Assembly (NCBI GenBank): GCA_016271365.2
Contig: CM057453.1
Coordinates: 500,935,001-500,999,000 of the forward strand
Reading direction: 5' to 3'
Source of the DNA: Neoceratodus forsteri
Lineage: Eukaryota; Chordata; Ceratodontiformes; Ceratodontidae
DNA: 64,000 bases
In this document: positions 53,655 to 64,000 of the stretch, one piece after another
How the letters are laid out: each line of letters starts with the position of its first letter
Position numbering within the stretch: position 1 is the stretch's first letter
The notes under the pieces: model-generated
Seen by the model: only the letters and a program-made list of their open reading frames with translations
What the model was told of the DNA's origin: nothing
Database searches by the model: none
Translations under genes and position numbers: made by a program

Positions 53655-53935
53655 AGAAAGATGACTTTTGGCTTATCGAGAGCATCATTCTTGTAACTTC
53701 TTAATGTTCCAAAATGGCTCAGCTTCACTTTGCTCTCCTCAAACCACAAGAAGCTCTACCTTTATAGACCTCACCAAGGCTTTTGATACAGTAGACCATG
53801 ATCTCCTCCTGTTCCAACTAGGTGCCTTAGGTATATCATCAGATTCGCTCTGCTAGTTCAAGAGTTACCGCTCTGGCCAGGTCCAGCAAGTAGAATTTGC
53901 AAAATATGTGCCTTATGTGTATGAAATCTGTAAAT
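53655..53935 (+). pseudogene. Non-LTR reverse transcriptase fragment
   Basis: FIDLTKAFDTVDHDLLLFQL at about 53760-53820 is RT motif A, followed by LGISSDSLC, a stop, then FKSYRSGQVQQVEF, the usual spacing to the next block. The frame before it (AYREHHSC) fits a G-F-R-x-x-H-S block. The rest of the element is missing. The clade is uncertain (Rex1, L2 or RTE-like). Confidence 0.7.
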
Positions 53936-54332
53936 GTTGAAAGTACCACAACACTAAGTGTTTTTGATAAAGGTAAAAGTTACTAGATGACTGTATTATA
54001 GAATTAAATTACCAGGGTACAGATATCAGAAAATCCCCGTTGTGTTGTTTGAGAGGCCCTCTGGCACCATGCATTCCAGCTTTAGGCTGAACCAGCCTAC
54101 AATGGCATGGTGATTTGCATATACATCCCATGATGCTTTGCATTATGGGGGTATGTATGATGTTGCGTTTCTTTGAAACTTTGCTTTATTGCCAATGCCC
54201 TTTGGGGTAACCCTTGTTTCAGTGCTTCTGCGCTGAGGTTCTTTGTCTTTAGCTTATTTTAGGTTTTCTTCTTTTTTGAACTTCCCATCACCCAAACAAA
54301 CAAGACCAACATAGGGAATAAAGTACAGCTGC

Positions 54333-54560
54333 GTAAGAATGTACCGTAACAGCAGATCTTAAAGAGTATCTCTTACAGCAGGTCATACACATAGGAACCT
54401 TTTGCCAGAGGCATTTGTTTCTGGAAGACTTCTTAGCAGTCGTACCTGGGACCACCCCCTCATCCGCCACATGACCATGTCTGTGCACTATAAAAGAGAG
54501 GGCAATCTCGATACTCCTCAGTTCTTGTCCTCATCAGTGACCTGATCATGAAGTTGCCGA
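54333..54560 (+). repeat. DIRS 2 left inverted terminal repeat
   Basis: Contains CACTATAAAAGAGAGG, a TATA-box-like core at about 54487. In the right repeat the same place reads CACTATGAAAGAGAGG. Confidence 0.8.
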
Positions 54561-54721
54561 GGGAACGAGGAGAAAAATATAAAAAAATGTGTGTTTTGTA
54601 TATAACCACAATAAATATATAGAAATATACATATTTATATATATAGAAATACACAAAAGTTGGAAAGCAAAGACAAACTCTGCCCTCTAATGTACACGGG
54701 AAAAAAGGGGGATGGAGGGAA

Positions 54722-54845
54722 GGGCTGCATAACCTGCTACAATAGATACTCTTGATGATCTACTGTTACGGTAAGTTCTTACGCAACTGTACTATCTTCT
54801 TTGAGACAATCTCTTGCAGCAGGTCATAACACACGGGAAGATTCC
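54722..54845. repeat. DIRS 2 internal complementary region
   Basis: The left half (GATCTACTGTTACGGTAAG, TTCTTACGCA) is complementary to the left outer end (54325-54390). The right half (CTATCTTCTTTGAGACAATC, TTGCAGCAGGTCATAACACA) is complementary to the right outer end (59900-59945). Confidence 0.8.
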
Positions 54846-55779
54846 CAAGCAGTTATTTGTAAAGCAGGGTGGCTGGCATGTCTGTCTATGTGAAAGCAGA
54901 CCTTGGAGGACTGTACATCTAAAGGTAGTCCTCATGTAAAAAGCTTAGCCCATCATTGGTAATGTATAGGGGAGGACCGGATCCTGGAAGCAGGAGCCGT
55001 ATCCCCCAGTACAGCACCCTGTAAAACTGCTGTGGTGGTAGCCAGTGCCCATGTGCAGGGAGTCTTGACCACAGCCGAGAGTGGCAGTATGTGTCTCATT
55101 TTTAGTTATAACTAAGAAAACAGCGGAGACAGCCACCTAAGTTTGGACAGACTCTGTACTGAAACAGGGCATTTCCCCTTCCCAATCCAGGGGAAATTAA
55201 ACAAAAGGTGGTGCTGTTGTGCGCAGTGGCCTCATTCATTAAGAACAAAAGGGACTGTGAACAACCAAGATGCGAATTAGAGCAGCCTCAGAAGCCTCAT
55301 GCCCCACATAAGAGACTGGCAGCCGAATGGTTACTGATACACAGGAGCAACTGAGACCACCTTAGTGAAAAAGGTAGGGTCAGGTCACAGAAGGGCATCC
55401 TTTCCTTGGGAAAGGCAGATAGGGCCCTTTATGCACAGAGCCTAGAATGCAGCAATGCAGCCAACCACTGAAACTGCAACGCAGAGTAAAAGGTTCCAAG
55501 ATAGGCAGCGTAGGCTTCATGGAACCTCGGGACCAAAAGGGACTAACTGTCAGTCAGTCTAGGACTTAACTGAGAACCCCCAGAGGTAGATGGAGTCCTA
55601 CCGGGGTGCAGGGGGAAGAATGTCCCTTAAGAACAGTTGTAAATACCCAATGGAGGCAGAGACCTTTCTCTCATCAGGGAAGGAAAAGCAAAAGTTCACT
55701 AACAAAGGGGACCCCAAACACCGAAAGTGGGGGTAAATAGTCCAGTATGTACAGAGGAGGACATAAAAACACGGTCTAA

Positions 55780-57220
55780 CTCAATCCAGTCCCCTCAGAG
55801 AGAGACATGGCACCCATTCTGTGATGAAAGGGATATGGCATGAAACACCCAGGTTGGTAGAAAGATGCTCATCATCATAAAAGTGACTCTGGAACCAAGA
55901 GAGGGGTAAGCCCTCCGGAAACATGCGTGGAGAAGCAAGAAATGCAGAATTGGATTGAAAGAGCATTACCAAAAGAGAAGGGCAGGAGGGTGGGCATAAA
56001 GAGGGAGAGGTATCAGTACGAGAACCCTCAACTGCAACAGTGGGAGCTACACTGGTCCTGACCCTAGAAGTGCCTCCAGTAAAGAGAGAAAACATCCAGC
56101 CAGACCGTGTCCAGGTCTGGCCATAGTGGGCAGCAGTGAGGCAGTAGGATATGGGGTGGAGAGACAAACAGATCCCTGTCAGGATGAGCCCAGAGAAGAA
56201 AGATGTCTTCAACTACATCCTGTGGAAGTTTCCATTTGTGCCCCACCACTTTGAAAAGGCAAAGAGTATCCAGCCATGTATGTCTGCTGCCAGGGATAAG
56301 TACCTCTAACAAGGTGTAGTCTGTTATGCGTGGGCCAGAATCCTATACGCACAGTTTTAATGCATATAGGCAAGGGAGTGGGTAATGTTTCTTGGTCAGG
56401 TAACATACAGCGGGGAAATAACTGACTGAATTATAAGACATATCCCCCATAGGAGGCACCCGAAAGTATGGAGAGCACAGTAAATGGCTCTTTCAATACA
56501 GAGACGTGCAGATGGGCATCGCCTGACTGCCAAATACCTTGATGGGTTTTTAGACCTTTAAAAGGGAATACCCACATCCTCTGGAGTTGAGGTATGCATC
56601 GTAAGAGCAGTCATGCACCTTTCTAAACAGAGAAATTTGAAATCAGGTGATAAGACGCTGGCATCCATTTGTAAGTAGATCTCTGAAGGCACAATCATTG
56701 TAGAGTGCCTTGGAACATAATCTCAGGTAGTATTGGGGATATGTAATTGATTACGATGGCCGCAGCCATGTATCCTCTAAAAGTCAGCAGGCGAAGCCTA
56801 GCCGAGACACCACTGGTGCGGCAAATAATGGCAAGCCAGTTAGCCCAGGCTTGTCCACTGAGATACAGGAAGAAAAACGTTTCCAACTGAATGTATGCCA
56901 TAAAGGTGTACGTTCATACCCAGAGACTTGAACCATACTTACAGAGTACTGATAGGTGCAAGGAGGACATCTGATGTTTCCGAAAAGCAAAACATCCGGG
57001 CATATAATGGAAAAAAAAAACACAAAGGTCCACTTTGCGAAGAATCGTAAAGATCAAGGCCCGGCATTAATGGAAGACTCCGGTGGCAGAGTCCACCCTG
57101 AACGAGAGTATCACTGCCTTTTGTATCACAGGGTGAAAGTCTACCATGATCACTGTCCAGAAGGAAAGAGAAAACATACCCCAACATTTGAGGACGGGGA
57201 TGCACAAGCAAAACAGGCAT
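55780..57220 (-). pseudogene. DIRS 2 RT / RNase H remnants
   Basis: RLRLLTFRGYMAAAIVI (about 56800) resembles the DIRS RT-RNase H junction block (L-G-x-M-A-S). VVEDIFLLWAHPDRDLFVS and PLWPDLDTVWLDVFSL (about 56230-56090) match the region after RNase H in which DIRS proteins have W-G-x-P-x-x-D-L-F and P-D-x-x-A-x-x-x-D. Many stops and shifts. Confidence 0.55.
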
Positions 57221-58689
57221 TATTCAAGTATAAAAAAGCTCAGATCCTGAACATCAGGACATATACTGTAATCATGGATTTGAGGGGACCTTCAGGCTGT
57301 GTGCAGGTCCCAGGCAAGGAGCCGACGGAACAGCACCTGTTGACCTCGGAATCAAAGGTGGAGAAGGCTAATAGAGGTAGTGAACCCATGTCAGGAGGCC
57401 CCCACAAGGTATCAGTGGAGTCCAAAAAAGGACTTTCATAAAAGAATTCTCCTGATGCAAAAAATGGAATGCACCAAAGTATGGTGCAACCAGAGGCTGT
57501 GGGTCTCGTAGAAAGATCTCGAAAAGCAGCATCAAGAAGAAAACTCAGAAAGCAGGAGCAAAAGGCCCAACATATGCAACCAAGAAAGTCATGTGAAACA
57601 TATTTTCACAGCAGAGGTCATGTAAACCATAGCTGCCAGAGGTTCCAAGCAGTGAGTATAGTGGCTACAGAAGCATCCTCAAGAGGCGGGACAACCACTG
57701 TGAGAACGTCTCCAAATAATAAGCCAATTTGTGCCTAGGGGTGTGCAGCTCCTACATCTGGGCAGGAGTGTGCAAATCCTATTGCCCTCTGTCCAGGGCA
57801 AGTAAATTTCCTTGAAGGGCAAGTATAAAAATTTCATTTTAATGAACAGAGGCAAGTTATAATTCAGCTATAGTCACGGCTGGGCAAGTCCTAAATGTTT
57901 TGATTTGAACACCCCTGCCCTGGGCCCCAGAGGGTAGAACTGGTCTGGTTCCTAGTCTTGAGCAAGAAAAAAAGGTGGCTCCACCCAACAACTGTAGACA
58001 GAGCGTGGTGTACAGCAGAGCTACAGGTGGAGACTGGGACAGGACCCGGAAGTGGGGCCACCAGGCCTCAAGAATAGGTACGTCCACATGTGCCCTATAG
58101 GCTCAACTTGGAGCTCCAAAGAGACACAGTTAGACTCCACTAGAATAATGGAGAGAAGAAAACTGTTGGGGGAATAAACCCCAGCAAGCTGGTCAAAGAG
58201 TTGACTCAAAGGAGCCAGCACTGTTCAAAAAAGAGTCCCTCGGTTGTCGAGGAGGACATCAGTGACATCGAAGCAGTGGAATAAATAACCGAATAACCAG
58301 TATGAGGGCAGAGTTTCAGTTAACGATCAAACAGGGTCCGGGTGAATTACAGATGACACCCCACAGCTAAAGCCACCGGACAAGCGACGCATAGCCTGCG
58401 CTCCGTTAAGAGACGATGAGGAGGCCCACAGTGAGGCCAAAGGCAAAGGCACCTGAGTCTAGGCCTGCAGATTATTCTAGGATCCACTGCTGACAAGAGG
58501 GTCCAGGTCCTCATCGAGGAGAAGGGCGAAGCCTACCGCAATGAGACGTCATCGGTAATGAAAGACCCAAGGCCAGTGTCGATCTAAGGGTGAAACCCAT
58601 GGCAACCAGGGGGCCGAAGCCTTCCCCGATGAGAGGAGGGAAGCATATCAGAGTTAGTGGTGACGAGAAGGTGCAGGAATCACTATTGA

Positions 58690-59590
58690 TGAGAGGCCAT
58701 CATTGATTGCTAGGACGAGAGCCCACAACAAGAGGGCCAAACCCACAGCAAGGAGGCGGGAAACCCTCACCACTGAGGCCCTGGGTACGAGAGGGGCCGA
58801 AGCCATCATCGGCGGATAGCAGCGCCACTGTCAACACAAGGGCAAAAGCCACCGTCGACGAGAGTGACAGATGCCATCGTCAACTTGAAGGCAGAAGCCA
58901 TCGGCAATGAGAGGGCAGAAGTCATTGTGATGAGAGGGCTGAAGCCATCGTGACAAGAGGGCTGAAGCCATCGTGATGACAGGGCTGAAGTTTTCGTGAT
59001 GACAGGACTGAAGCCATCGCCAACACAATGGTAGAAGCCACCATCGACGAGAGAGTAGAAGCCACTGTCAAGAGAGAAAAAAGCCATCATCAAAGAGAGG
59101 GCAAAGCCACTGTCAATGAGAGGGCGAAGCCATCATCAACGAGAGGGCAGAAGCCGTCGTCGAGGACAGGGCAGAAGCCATCGTCGACAAGAGGGCAGAA
59201 GCCACTGCAACAAGAGGACTGAGGCCACAGTCAATGAGAGAGCCGAGGACACCGTCAACGAGAGGCCAAAAGCCATCAGCAACGAGAGGGCAGAGGCCAT
59301 CATCAACGAGAGGACAGAAGCCATCATCAATAAGAGGGTAGAAGCCATAGTCAACGAGAGGGCAGAAGCCATCGTCAACAAGAGGGCAGAAGCCATCATC
59401 AACAAGAGGGCAGAAGCCATCGTCAATGAGAAGGCAAAGCCAGTGTCAACAAGAGGACAAAGCCATCATCAACGAGAAGGCGAAGCCAGCACCAACGAGA
59501 GGGCTGAGGCCATCATCAATGAGAGGGCGAAAGCCATTGTCGATGAGAGAGCAAAAGCCATCGTCAATGAGAGGGCGGAAGTTACCTTCA
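58690..59590. repeat. 24-bp minisatellite inside DIRS 2
   Basis: The unit is like GAGAGGGCAGAAGCCATCGTCAA. The core 59100-59585 has about 20 clear copies and the left side is degenerate. Because 24 is a multiple of three, one plus-strand frame (59116-59682) stays open and reads as an 8-residue repeat (N-E-R-A-E-A-I-V), without other evidence of being a gene. Confidence 0.85.
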
Positions 59591-59727
59591 GCAATGCTGA
59601 AGAGCTAATTATACTTATGAAAATTCAAAGTATCTTCATTGTCGTCGGTCTAGTAAAGATGGTCAGCAACAACAAAAGTTAGTAGAAAAAATTAAAATGT
59701 TAAAAGGTGAAGGTACTGTTGAGCCAA

Positions 59728-59940
59728 TCTCCAAGAGGGATGTGTGCAGGTCACTAAAAAGAAAGACCTGAGGAGTATCAGGACCACCCTCTCTTTCATA
59801 GTGCACAGACCTGGTCATGTGGTGCATGAGGGGGTGGTCCCAGGTACAACTGCTAAGAAGTCTTCCAGAAACAAGTGCCTCCGGCAGAAGGTTCCCATGT
59901 GTTATGACCTGCTGCAAAAGATTATCTCGAAGAAGATAAT
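59728..59940 (-). repeat. DIRS 2 right inverted terminal repeat
   Basis: Inverted partner of 54333-54560. Confidence 0.8.
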
Positions 59941-59945
59941 AATTT

Positions 59946-60600
59946 TCACTAAAGAGATAGATCAGTAGATCAGTGGGTCAGTAGGTGCTAAGTGCAGAAA
60001 AAGGACATGCATAGTCTGTTGCTGCAAACTGTTGTATTGAAGAAGGGATATGCCACTGCTTAAGGTTATTCCCTCTGTTTTAAATAAACACCACACACAC
60101 ATTGTGTGTTAAACCTGAAATTCTGTATCTGGTCCATCTGTTATCCCACAACCCCTCCACAGCCCCCAGTCCAACTGCCCAAGCTGGAATGCCTCAGACA
60201 TGACTGCTGAAGCAGGAAAGACCCCCAGACCCATTTGCCTTACTGGAATGGTCCATAACCCAGCTGCCCAAACTGGAATGGCCTCTAACCTTCCTGCCCT
60301 GGCCAGAATGCCATTCTAGATGCGCAAGACGCTGTTCAGGGAAATATCAACTAGGGCCATAGTGTGCAACAGTCAACCTGTCACAAAAGAAAATTGTCTC
60401 ACAGTCTAGGAATAAAAATCTCACCTCCAGATAGGTTGCAGGATAGTGTCAAACATATTTACTGATAAATAACCCAGCAAACAAACAGCGTTCCCACCAG
60501 CTGCTAATGTTTAGTAAGTATTCGTTGACTTTGCAAGGCTGGCATTACCAGTGAGTGGTAGGTTTAAATATAGTAACCAAATTAATGTGACAGGGCATAA
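59946..60600. other. Unassigned, with a weak roughly 43-bp repeat at 60166-60320
   Basis: CTGCCCAAGCTGGAATG, CTGCCCAAACTGGAATG and CTGCCCTGGCCAGAATG mark three to four decayed copies. Confidence 0.5.
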
Positions 60601-60603
60601 TTA

Positions 60604-61026
60604 AGACCCTGTTCCCACGAGGGTGTTTAACATGGTTTAAGGAGCTTAAACTGTTTTAAACTGCCCTAGCATGGTTTGCGTTCACACTTAACATGCTTTG
60701 AAATTTGTTTTTTAAAACCGTGTTTAAACCTTGACAAAACCTATGCTTAAACAGGTTTTAAAAACATTTCAAAAGCTAAATCAGATTTACCTGCAGTGTG
60801 GATGGTCAGGCACATTTCCTCTTCATGAAACTGGATGTCCCCACATGTAAACCAGCTGAAAGTTAATTCGATCCATAGACAGTAGTGTGGATGCTGTAAA
60901 CCATTTTAATAATGGTTTACAACACGCTGGCGGTAGTGAGAACGCTATAACACAAATGCTACAGCACGGTAATTAATCCATTTTAAAAAACGTTTTCCAT
61001 TACTGTGCTGTAGTGTGAACAGGGCC
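60604..61026. mobile_element. MITE-like non-autonomous DNA transposon
   Basis: 423 bp with terminal inverted repeats AGACCCTGTTCCCAC and GTGTGAACAGGGCC, flanked by TTA on both sides (60601-60603, 61027-61029), which fits a PIF/Harbinger-type three-base target. The interior is rich in inverted GTTTAAAC-like words and has a perfect 10-bp hairpin at 60896-60920 (GTAAACCATT / AATGGTTTAC). No transposase. The superfamily is inferred from the target length only. Confidence 0.6.
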
Positions 61027-61288
61027 TTACACAGTGCCATTATAAAAAGTGCAAAGATAGCTTAAGCCCTGTCCACATTACCGGCTCTTTTTCAAAACAT
61101 TTTGTGCAATTTTCACAACAATTGTCGGTGCGTCCACACTAGCATCTGACACAGAGGTTGCCCACTGGAGTTCCCATGCATGCTTGCGGCAATACCACAA
61201 AGCACTGCAGGTGCCCCAATGCATGCTGGGATACTCACAAATGGGCCTGTCAACTGATCGAAGTAAAAAAAGGACTGATCGATTCGAA

Positions 61289-62778
61289 CTTCTTGAACCT
61301 AAACAGTGGTTCAGAAATCCTCCATGAGCTACAGCTCAGCTGATTCTGCAAGGGATCCAGCGAGCCTTGACTAGGCCAGGGACCCCTCAATTTCTTGAAC
61401 CTAAACAGTGGTTCAGAAATCCTCCATGAGGTACAGCTCAGCTGATTCTGCAAGAGATCCAGCGAGCCTTGACTAGGCCAGGGACCTCTCAATTTCTTGA
61501 ACCTAAACAGTGGTTCGGAAATCCTCCATGAGCTACAGCTCAGCTGATTCTGCAAGGGATCCAGCGAGCCTTGACTAGGCCTGGGACCCCTCAATTTCTT
61601 GAACCTAAACAGTGGTTCAGAAATCCTCCATGAGGTACAGCTCAGCTGATTCTGCAAGGGATCCAGCGAGCCTTGACTAGGCCAGGAACCCCTCAATTTC
61701 TTGAACCTAAACAGTGGTTCAGAAATCCTCCATGAGGTACAGCTCAGCTGATTCTGCAAGAGATCCAGCGAACCTTGACTAGGCCAGGAACCCCTCAATT
61801 TCTTGAACCTAAACAGTGGTTCAGAAATCCTCCATGAGCTATAGCTCAGCTGATTCTGCAAGGGATCCAGAAAGCCTTGACTAGACCTGGGACCCCTCAA
61901 TTTCTTGAACCTAAACAGTGGTTCAGAAATCCGCCATGAGCTACAGCTCAGCTGATTCTGCAAGAGATCCAGCGAGCCTTGACTAGGCCAGGGACCCCTC
62001 AATTTCTTGAACCTAAACAGTGGTTCAGAAATCCTCCATGAAGTACAGCTCAGCTGATTCTGCAAGAGATCCAGCGAGCCTTGACTAGGCCAGGGACCTC
62101 TCAATTTCTTGAACCTAAACAGTGGTTCAGAAATCCTCCATGAGCTACAGCTCAGCTGATTCTGCAAGGGATCCAGCAAGCCTTAACTAGGCCAGAGACC
62201 CCTCAATTTCTTGAACCTTAACAGTGGTTCAGAACTCCTCCATGAGCTACAGCTCAGCTGATTCTGCAAGGGATCCAGCAAGCCTTGACTAGACCTGGGA
62301 CCCCTCAATTTCTTGAACCTAAACAGTGGTTCAGAAATCCTCCATGAGGTACAGCTCAGCTGATTCTGCAAGGGATCCAGCGAGCCTTAACTAGGCCAGG
62401 AACCCCTCAATTTCTTGAACCTAAACAGTGGTTCAGAAGTCCTCCATGTGCTACAGCTCAGCTGGTTCTGCAAGGGATCCAGCGAGCCTTGACTAGGCCT
62501 GGAACCCCTCAATTTCTTGAACCTAAACAGTGGCTCAGAAATCCTCCTGAGTTACAGCTCAGCTGATTCTGCAAGGGATCCAGCGAGCCTTGACTAGGCA
62601 GGGGACCCCTCAATTTTTTGAACCTAAACAGTAGCTCAGAAATCCTCCATGAGCTACAGCTCAGCTGATTCTGCAAGGGATCCAGCGAGCCTTGACTAGG
62701 CCAGGGATCCCTCAATTTCTTAAACTTAAACAGTGGTTCAGAAATCCTCCATAAGCAACAGCTCAGCTGATTCTGCAA
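61289..62778. repeat. 102-bp tandem array, about 14.6 copies
   Basis: CAATTTCTTGAACC recurs at exactly 102-bp steps (61388, 61490 and on). Copies are 93-98 percent alike by eye. On the minus strand a frame stays open for 309 codons (62179-61250) as a 34-residue repeat (SEPLFRFKKLRGPWPSQGS plus LLQNQLSCSSWRI). A one-base deletion in the copy near 62545 and other changes break the frame further right. I see no promoter, start or splice context, so I treat it as a satellite. Confidence 0.9.
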
Positions 62779-63877
62779 TTTACTAGCCCAGACTTTTGGA
62801 TTTGGTACCAGTGGAAGCTGATTTCCAAGTGGCCCACACTATCTCCTGCTGAACACATCTCTAACTACTGTATCTCCCTATGTGTCTCTAGTTGAATTTA
62901 TGTGCCAGGGTTTAATAATTTGTTTAATTCTTACAGTCATTTTGAGTTCTGAGTTGATATTAGAAGTGAATTTTGAGCCCTTTTTTTTTCCATTAGCAGA
63001 TTATATCCTCTCACCACTACAGGGCTATATTTCTAGTAGCAGCTCCTATCCTATCTGGCACATCACACACTCTGTTCTTTTATCATCACAATGCTCCCTC
63101 CTCAGTGGGCTCTCCTTTTCCTCTCTCTCTCTCTCTCTCCCCCTTCTTAAAAACTAGATAAGGCTGCCATCCACTCTCACCTCTAACCACTTGTGCTTCT
63201 AGCTCCAGTCTACCTACAGGAATTAAACGCAGACGCTCTCCCACCATCTGTAAACACACCTCTCGCACAGCAGCTGATTGGCCGGCCCTGTCTTCACTGC
63301 CTTGCTTTGCTCTCCAGGCACTTCGCCCATTAACTCTGCATTAGTTCTGCCGCAAAATTTCACCTGCCCCTGACCCCCCCACCTTACTTAAATAGACCTC
63401 CAACCCCGCCCTCCCTCTTACATACCCCGCCTCCCACTGCCTATTGGCCAACACTTGTAGCTTCCTTTGCTCTGCCTATGCCTCCCATCCCCCTTCTCTC
63501 ATCCCACGTAGTACTTACTGATTAAGGTGCTCTCTTTCTCAATCTCTCTTTCTATCTTCTTCCTGCTAGCCAAGTTACTCCCTCCTGTTGAACTTGCTTC
63601 CCCACCCCTTCTGTGCTAGTATGCAAGCCATGCGGGTTCTCTCTGCCTTTCTGTCTCCTCTCCTCCTCACCCTGCCCCACCATTCTCTCTTCCTGGTCCT
63701 AGCTACCCCACCCCCACCACCCTCTACTCTGGTTTCCACTGCTACTCCAAGGGAACCCTCCACTTCCACTTGAGACTTGTGCTTGGTCCACCGTTTGAAT
63801 ATTCCTGGTTACTTACCCCGACCACTACTCTCAACAAGTGTGGCCACCTCTCTACACTGTACCACCTTGCAGTCCAT
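62779..63877. other. Unassigned; right part probably the 5' UTR of the LINE at the edge
   Basis: There is a T run near 62980 and a (TC)n tract at 63121-63139. From about 63170 on the sequence is pyrimidine-rich and leads into the LINE ORF at 63878. Confidence 0.4.
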
Positions 63878-64000
63878 ATGGGATACCGCCTGGAACCTTG
63901 CAACCTGTACTCCCGGAAACAACTATCAAAACTATCTCTCAAAGAGCTGCGACTCTGCTCCTTAAAACTCCTCCTCCTTCTCATCTCAGGCAGCGTCCAT
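63878..64000 (+). CDS. Start of a CR1/L2-type LINE ORF with 2A-like N terminus (cut by window end)
   Basis: ATG at 63878 opens a frame of 41 codons that is still open at the last base: MGYRLEPCNLYSRKQLSKLS, then LKELRLCSLKLLLLLISGSVH. A leucine-rich run followed by S-G-D/S-V-H is what precedes N-P-G-P in the 2A-like N termini of many CR1/L2-group LINE ORF2 proteins. The NPGP itself would be the next bases, outside the window. The YSR-x-x-L block upstream also fits that family. Confidence 0.5.
   Translation, partial: MGYRLEPCNLYSRKQLSKLSLKELRLCSLKLLLLLISGSVH

Larger units (their letters stand above)
54325..59945 (-). mobile_element. DIRS element 2: decayed DIRS1-like retrotransposon
   Basis: Long inverted terminal repeats, left 54333-54560 and right 59728-59940, match over more than 200 bp with mismatches; shared words include GACTTCTTAGCAGT/ACTGCTAAGAAGTC and ATGACCATGTC/GACCTGGTCAT. 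The internal complementary region is at 54722-54845. The interior (minus strand) keeps only patches of RT/RNase H sequence. A 24-bp minisatellite occupies the 5' part. The terminal words (GTAACAGCAGATCTT, AGCAGGTCATA) differ from DIRS element 1, so this is another family. Confidence 0.75.

Noticed and set aside
59116..59682. 188-codon plus-strand ORF as a repeat protein gene
   Set aside because: It is the 24-bp minisatellite read in one frame inside a DIRS element, with no start context or flanking exon.
61062..61200. Second MITE starting at 61062
   Set aside because: Only one terminus was found; no inverted partner or target duplication could be located before the 102-bp array.
30985..62778. 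CRISPR array
   Set aside because: The tandem units are contiguous without unique spacers, and the genome is eukaryotic.
1..64000. A defence system, operon or other prokaryotic-style gene cluster
   Set aside because: There are no adjacent intact ORFs or ribosome-binding sites; coding sequence belongs to eukaryotic retrotransposons.

Overview
The window is repeat-dense vertebrate genomic DNA, not a gene-rich or prokaryotic region. It contains a V-SINE (the vertebrate SINE superfamily known from fishes including lungfish and sharks), full-length Tx1/L1-type LINEs, a CR1-type LINE, two DIRS1-like tyrosine-recombinase retrotransposons, tRNA-derived SINEs, a MITE and several satellites. That mixture suggests an aquatic vertebrate with a large genome. 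A lungfish is my first guess and a cartilaginous fish is possible; this is inference from repeat content, and no species-diagnostic gene was seen.

Layout. 1-2.87 kb: a possible LTR fragment, a candidate exon on the minus strand, and a tRNA-derived SINE. 2.87-18.0 kb: one V-SINE (flanked by AGCATGTA) split by three later insertions. LINE A and LINE B are two diverged, near full-length Tx1-like LINEs, both minus strand, both inserted at the same V-SINE site (GAGTAGGGGAAT), which now appears three times, once at each junction. LINE D is a 5'-truncated plus-strand L1-like LINE with a 17-bp target duplication. 18.2 kb: a candidate terminal exon of a membrane protein (minus). 18.8-25.2 kb: LINE C, a near full-length L1 (minus). 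25.6 kb: a candidate terminal exon (plus). 27.4-29.1 kb: a DIRS end fragment and an L1 3' fragment. 29.7-30.1 kb: hairpin-forming inverted repeats. 31.0-40.4 kb: a 9.4-kb satellite with three nested periods (about 35, 105 and 1500 bp). 41.9-43.9 kb: CR1 LINE (plus). 44.5-45.9 kb: a SINE inside TG/TA microsatellite DNA and a 164-bp tandem repeat. 45.9-51.8 kb: DIRS element 1. 52.8-53.3 kb: a 60-bp minisatellite. 54.3-59.9 kb: DIRS element 2, decayed, with a 24-bp minisatellite. 60.6-61.0 kb: MITE. 61.3-62.8 kb: a 102-bp tandem array. 63.9 kb to the edge: the first codons of a CR1/L2-type LINE ORF with a 2A-like start.

No complete host gene was found. Three candidate exons have a splice acceptor in the right place, and two of these also have a stop codon plus a downstream polyadenylation signal. 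The protein-coding capacity otherwise belongs to retrotransposons, and nearly all of it is broken by frameshifts and stops.

The most interesting item is the double insertion of two different LINEs into one site of a V-SINE. It implies a target-specific Tx1-like LINE lineage that uses a SINE as its landing site. The hierarchical satellite and the internal duplication in the LINE C ORF1 coiled coil come next.
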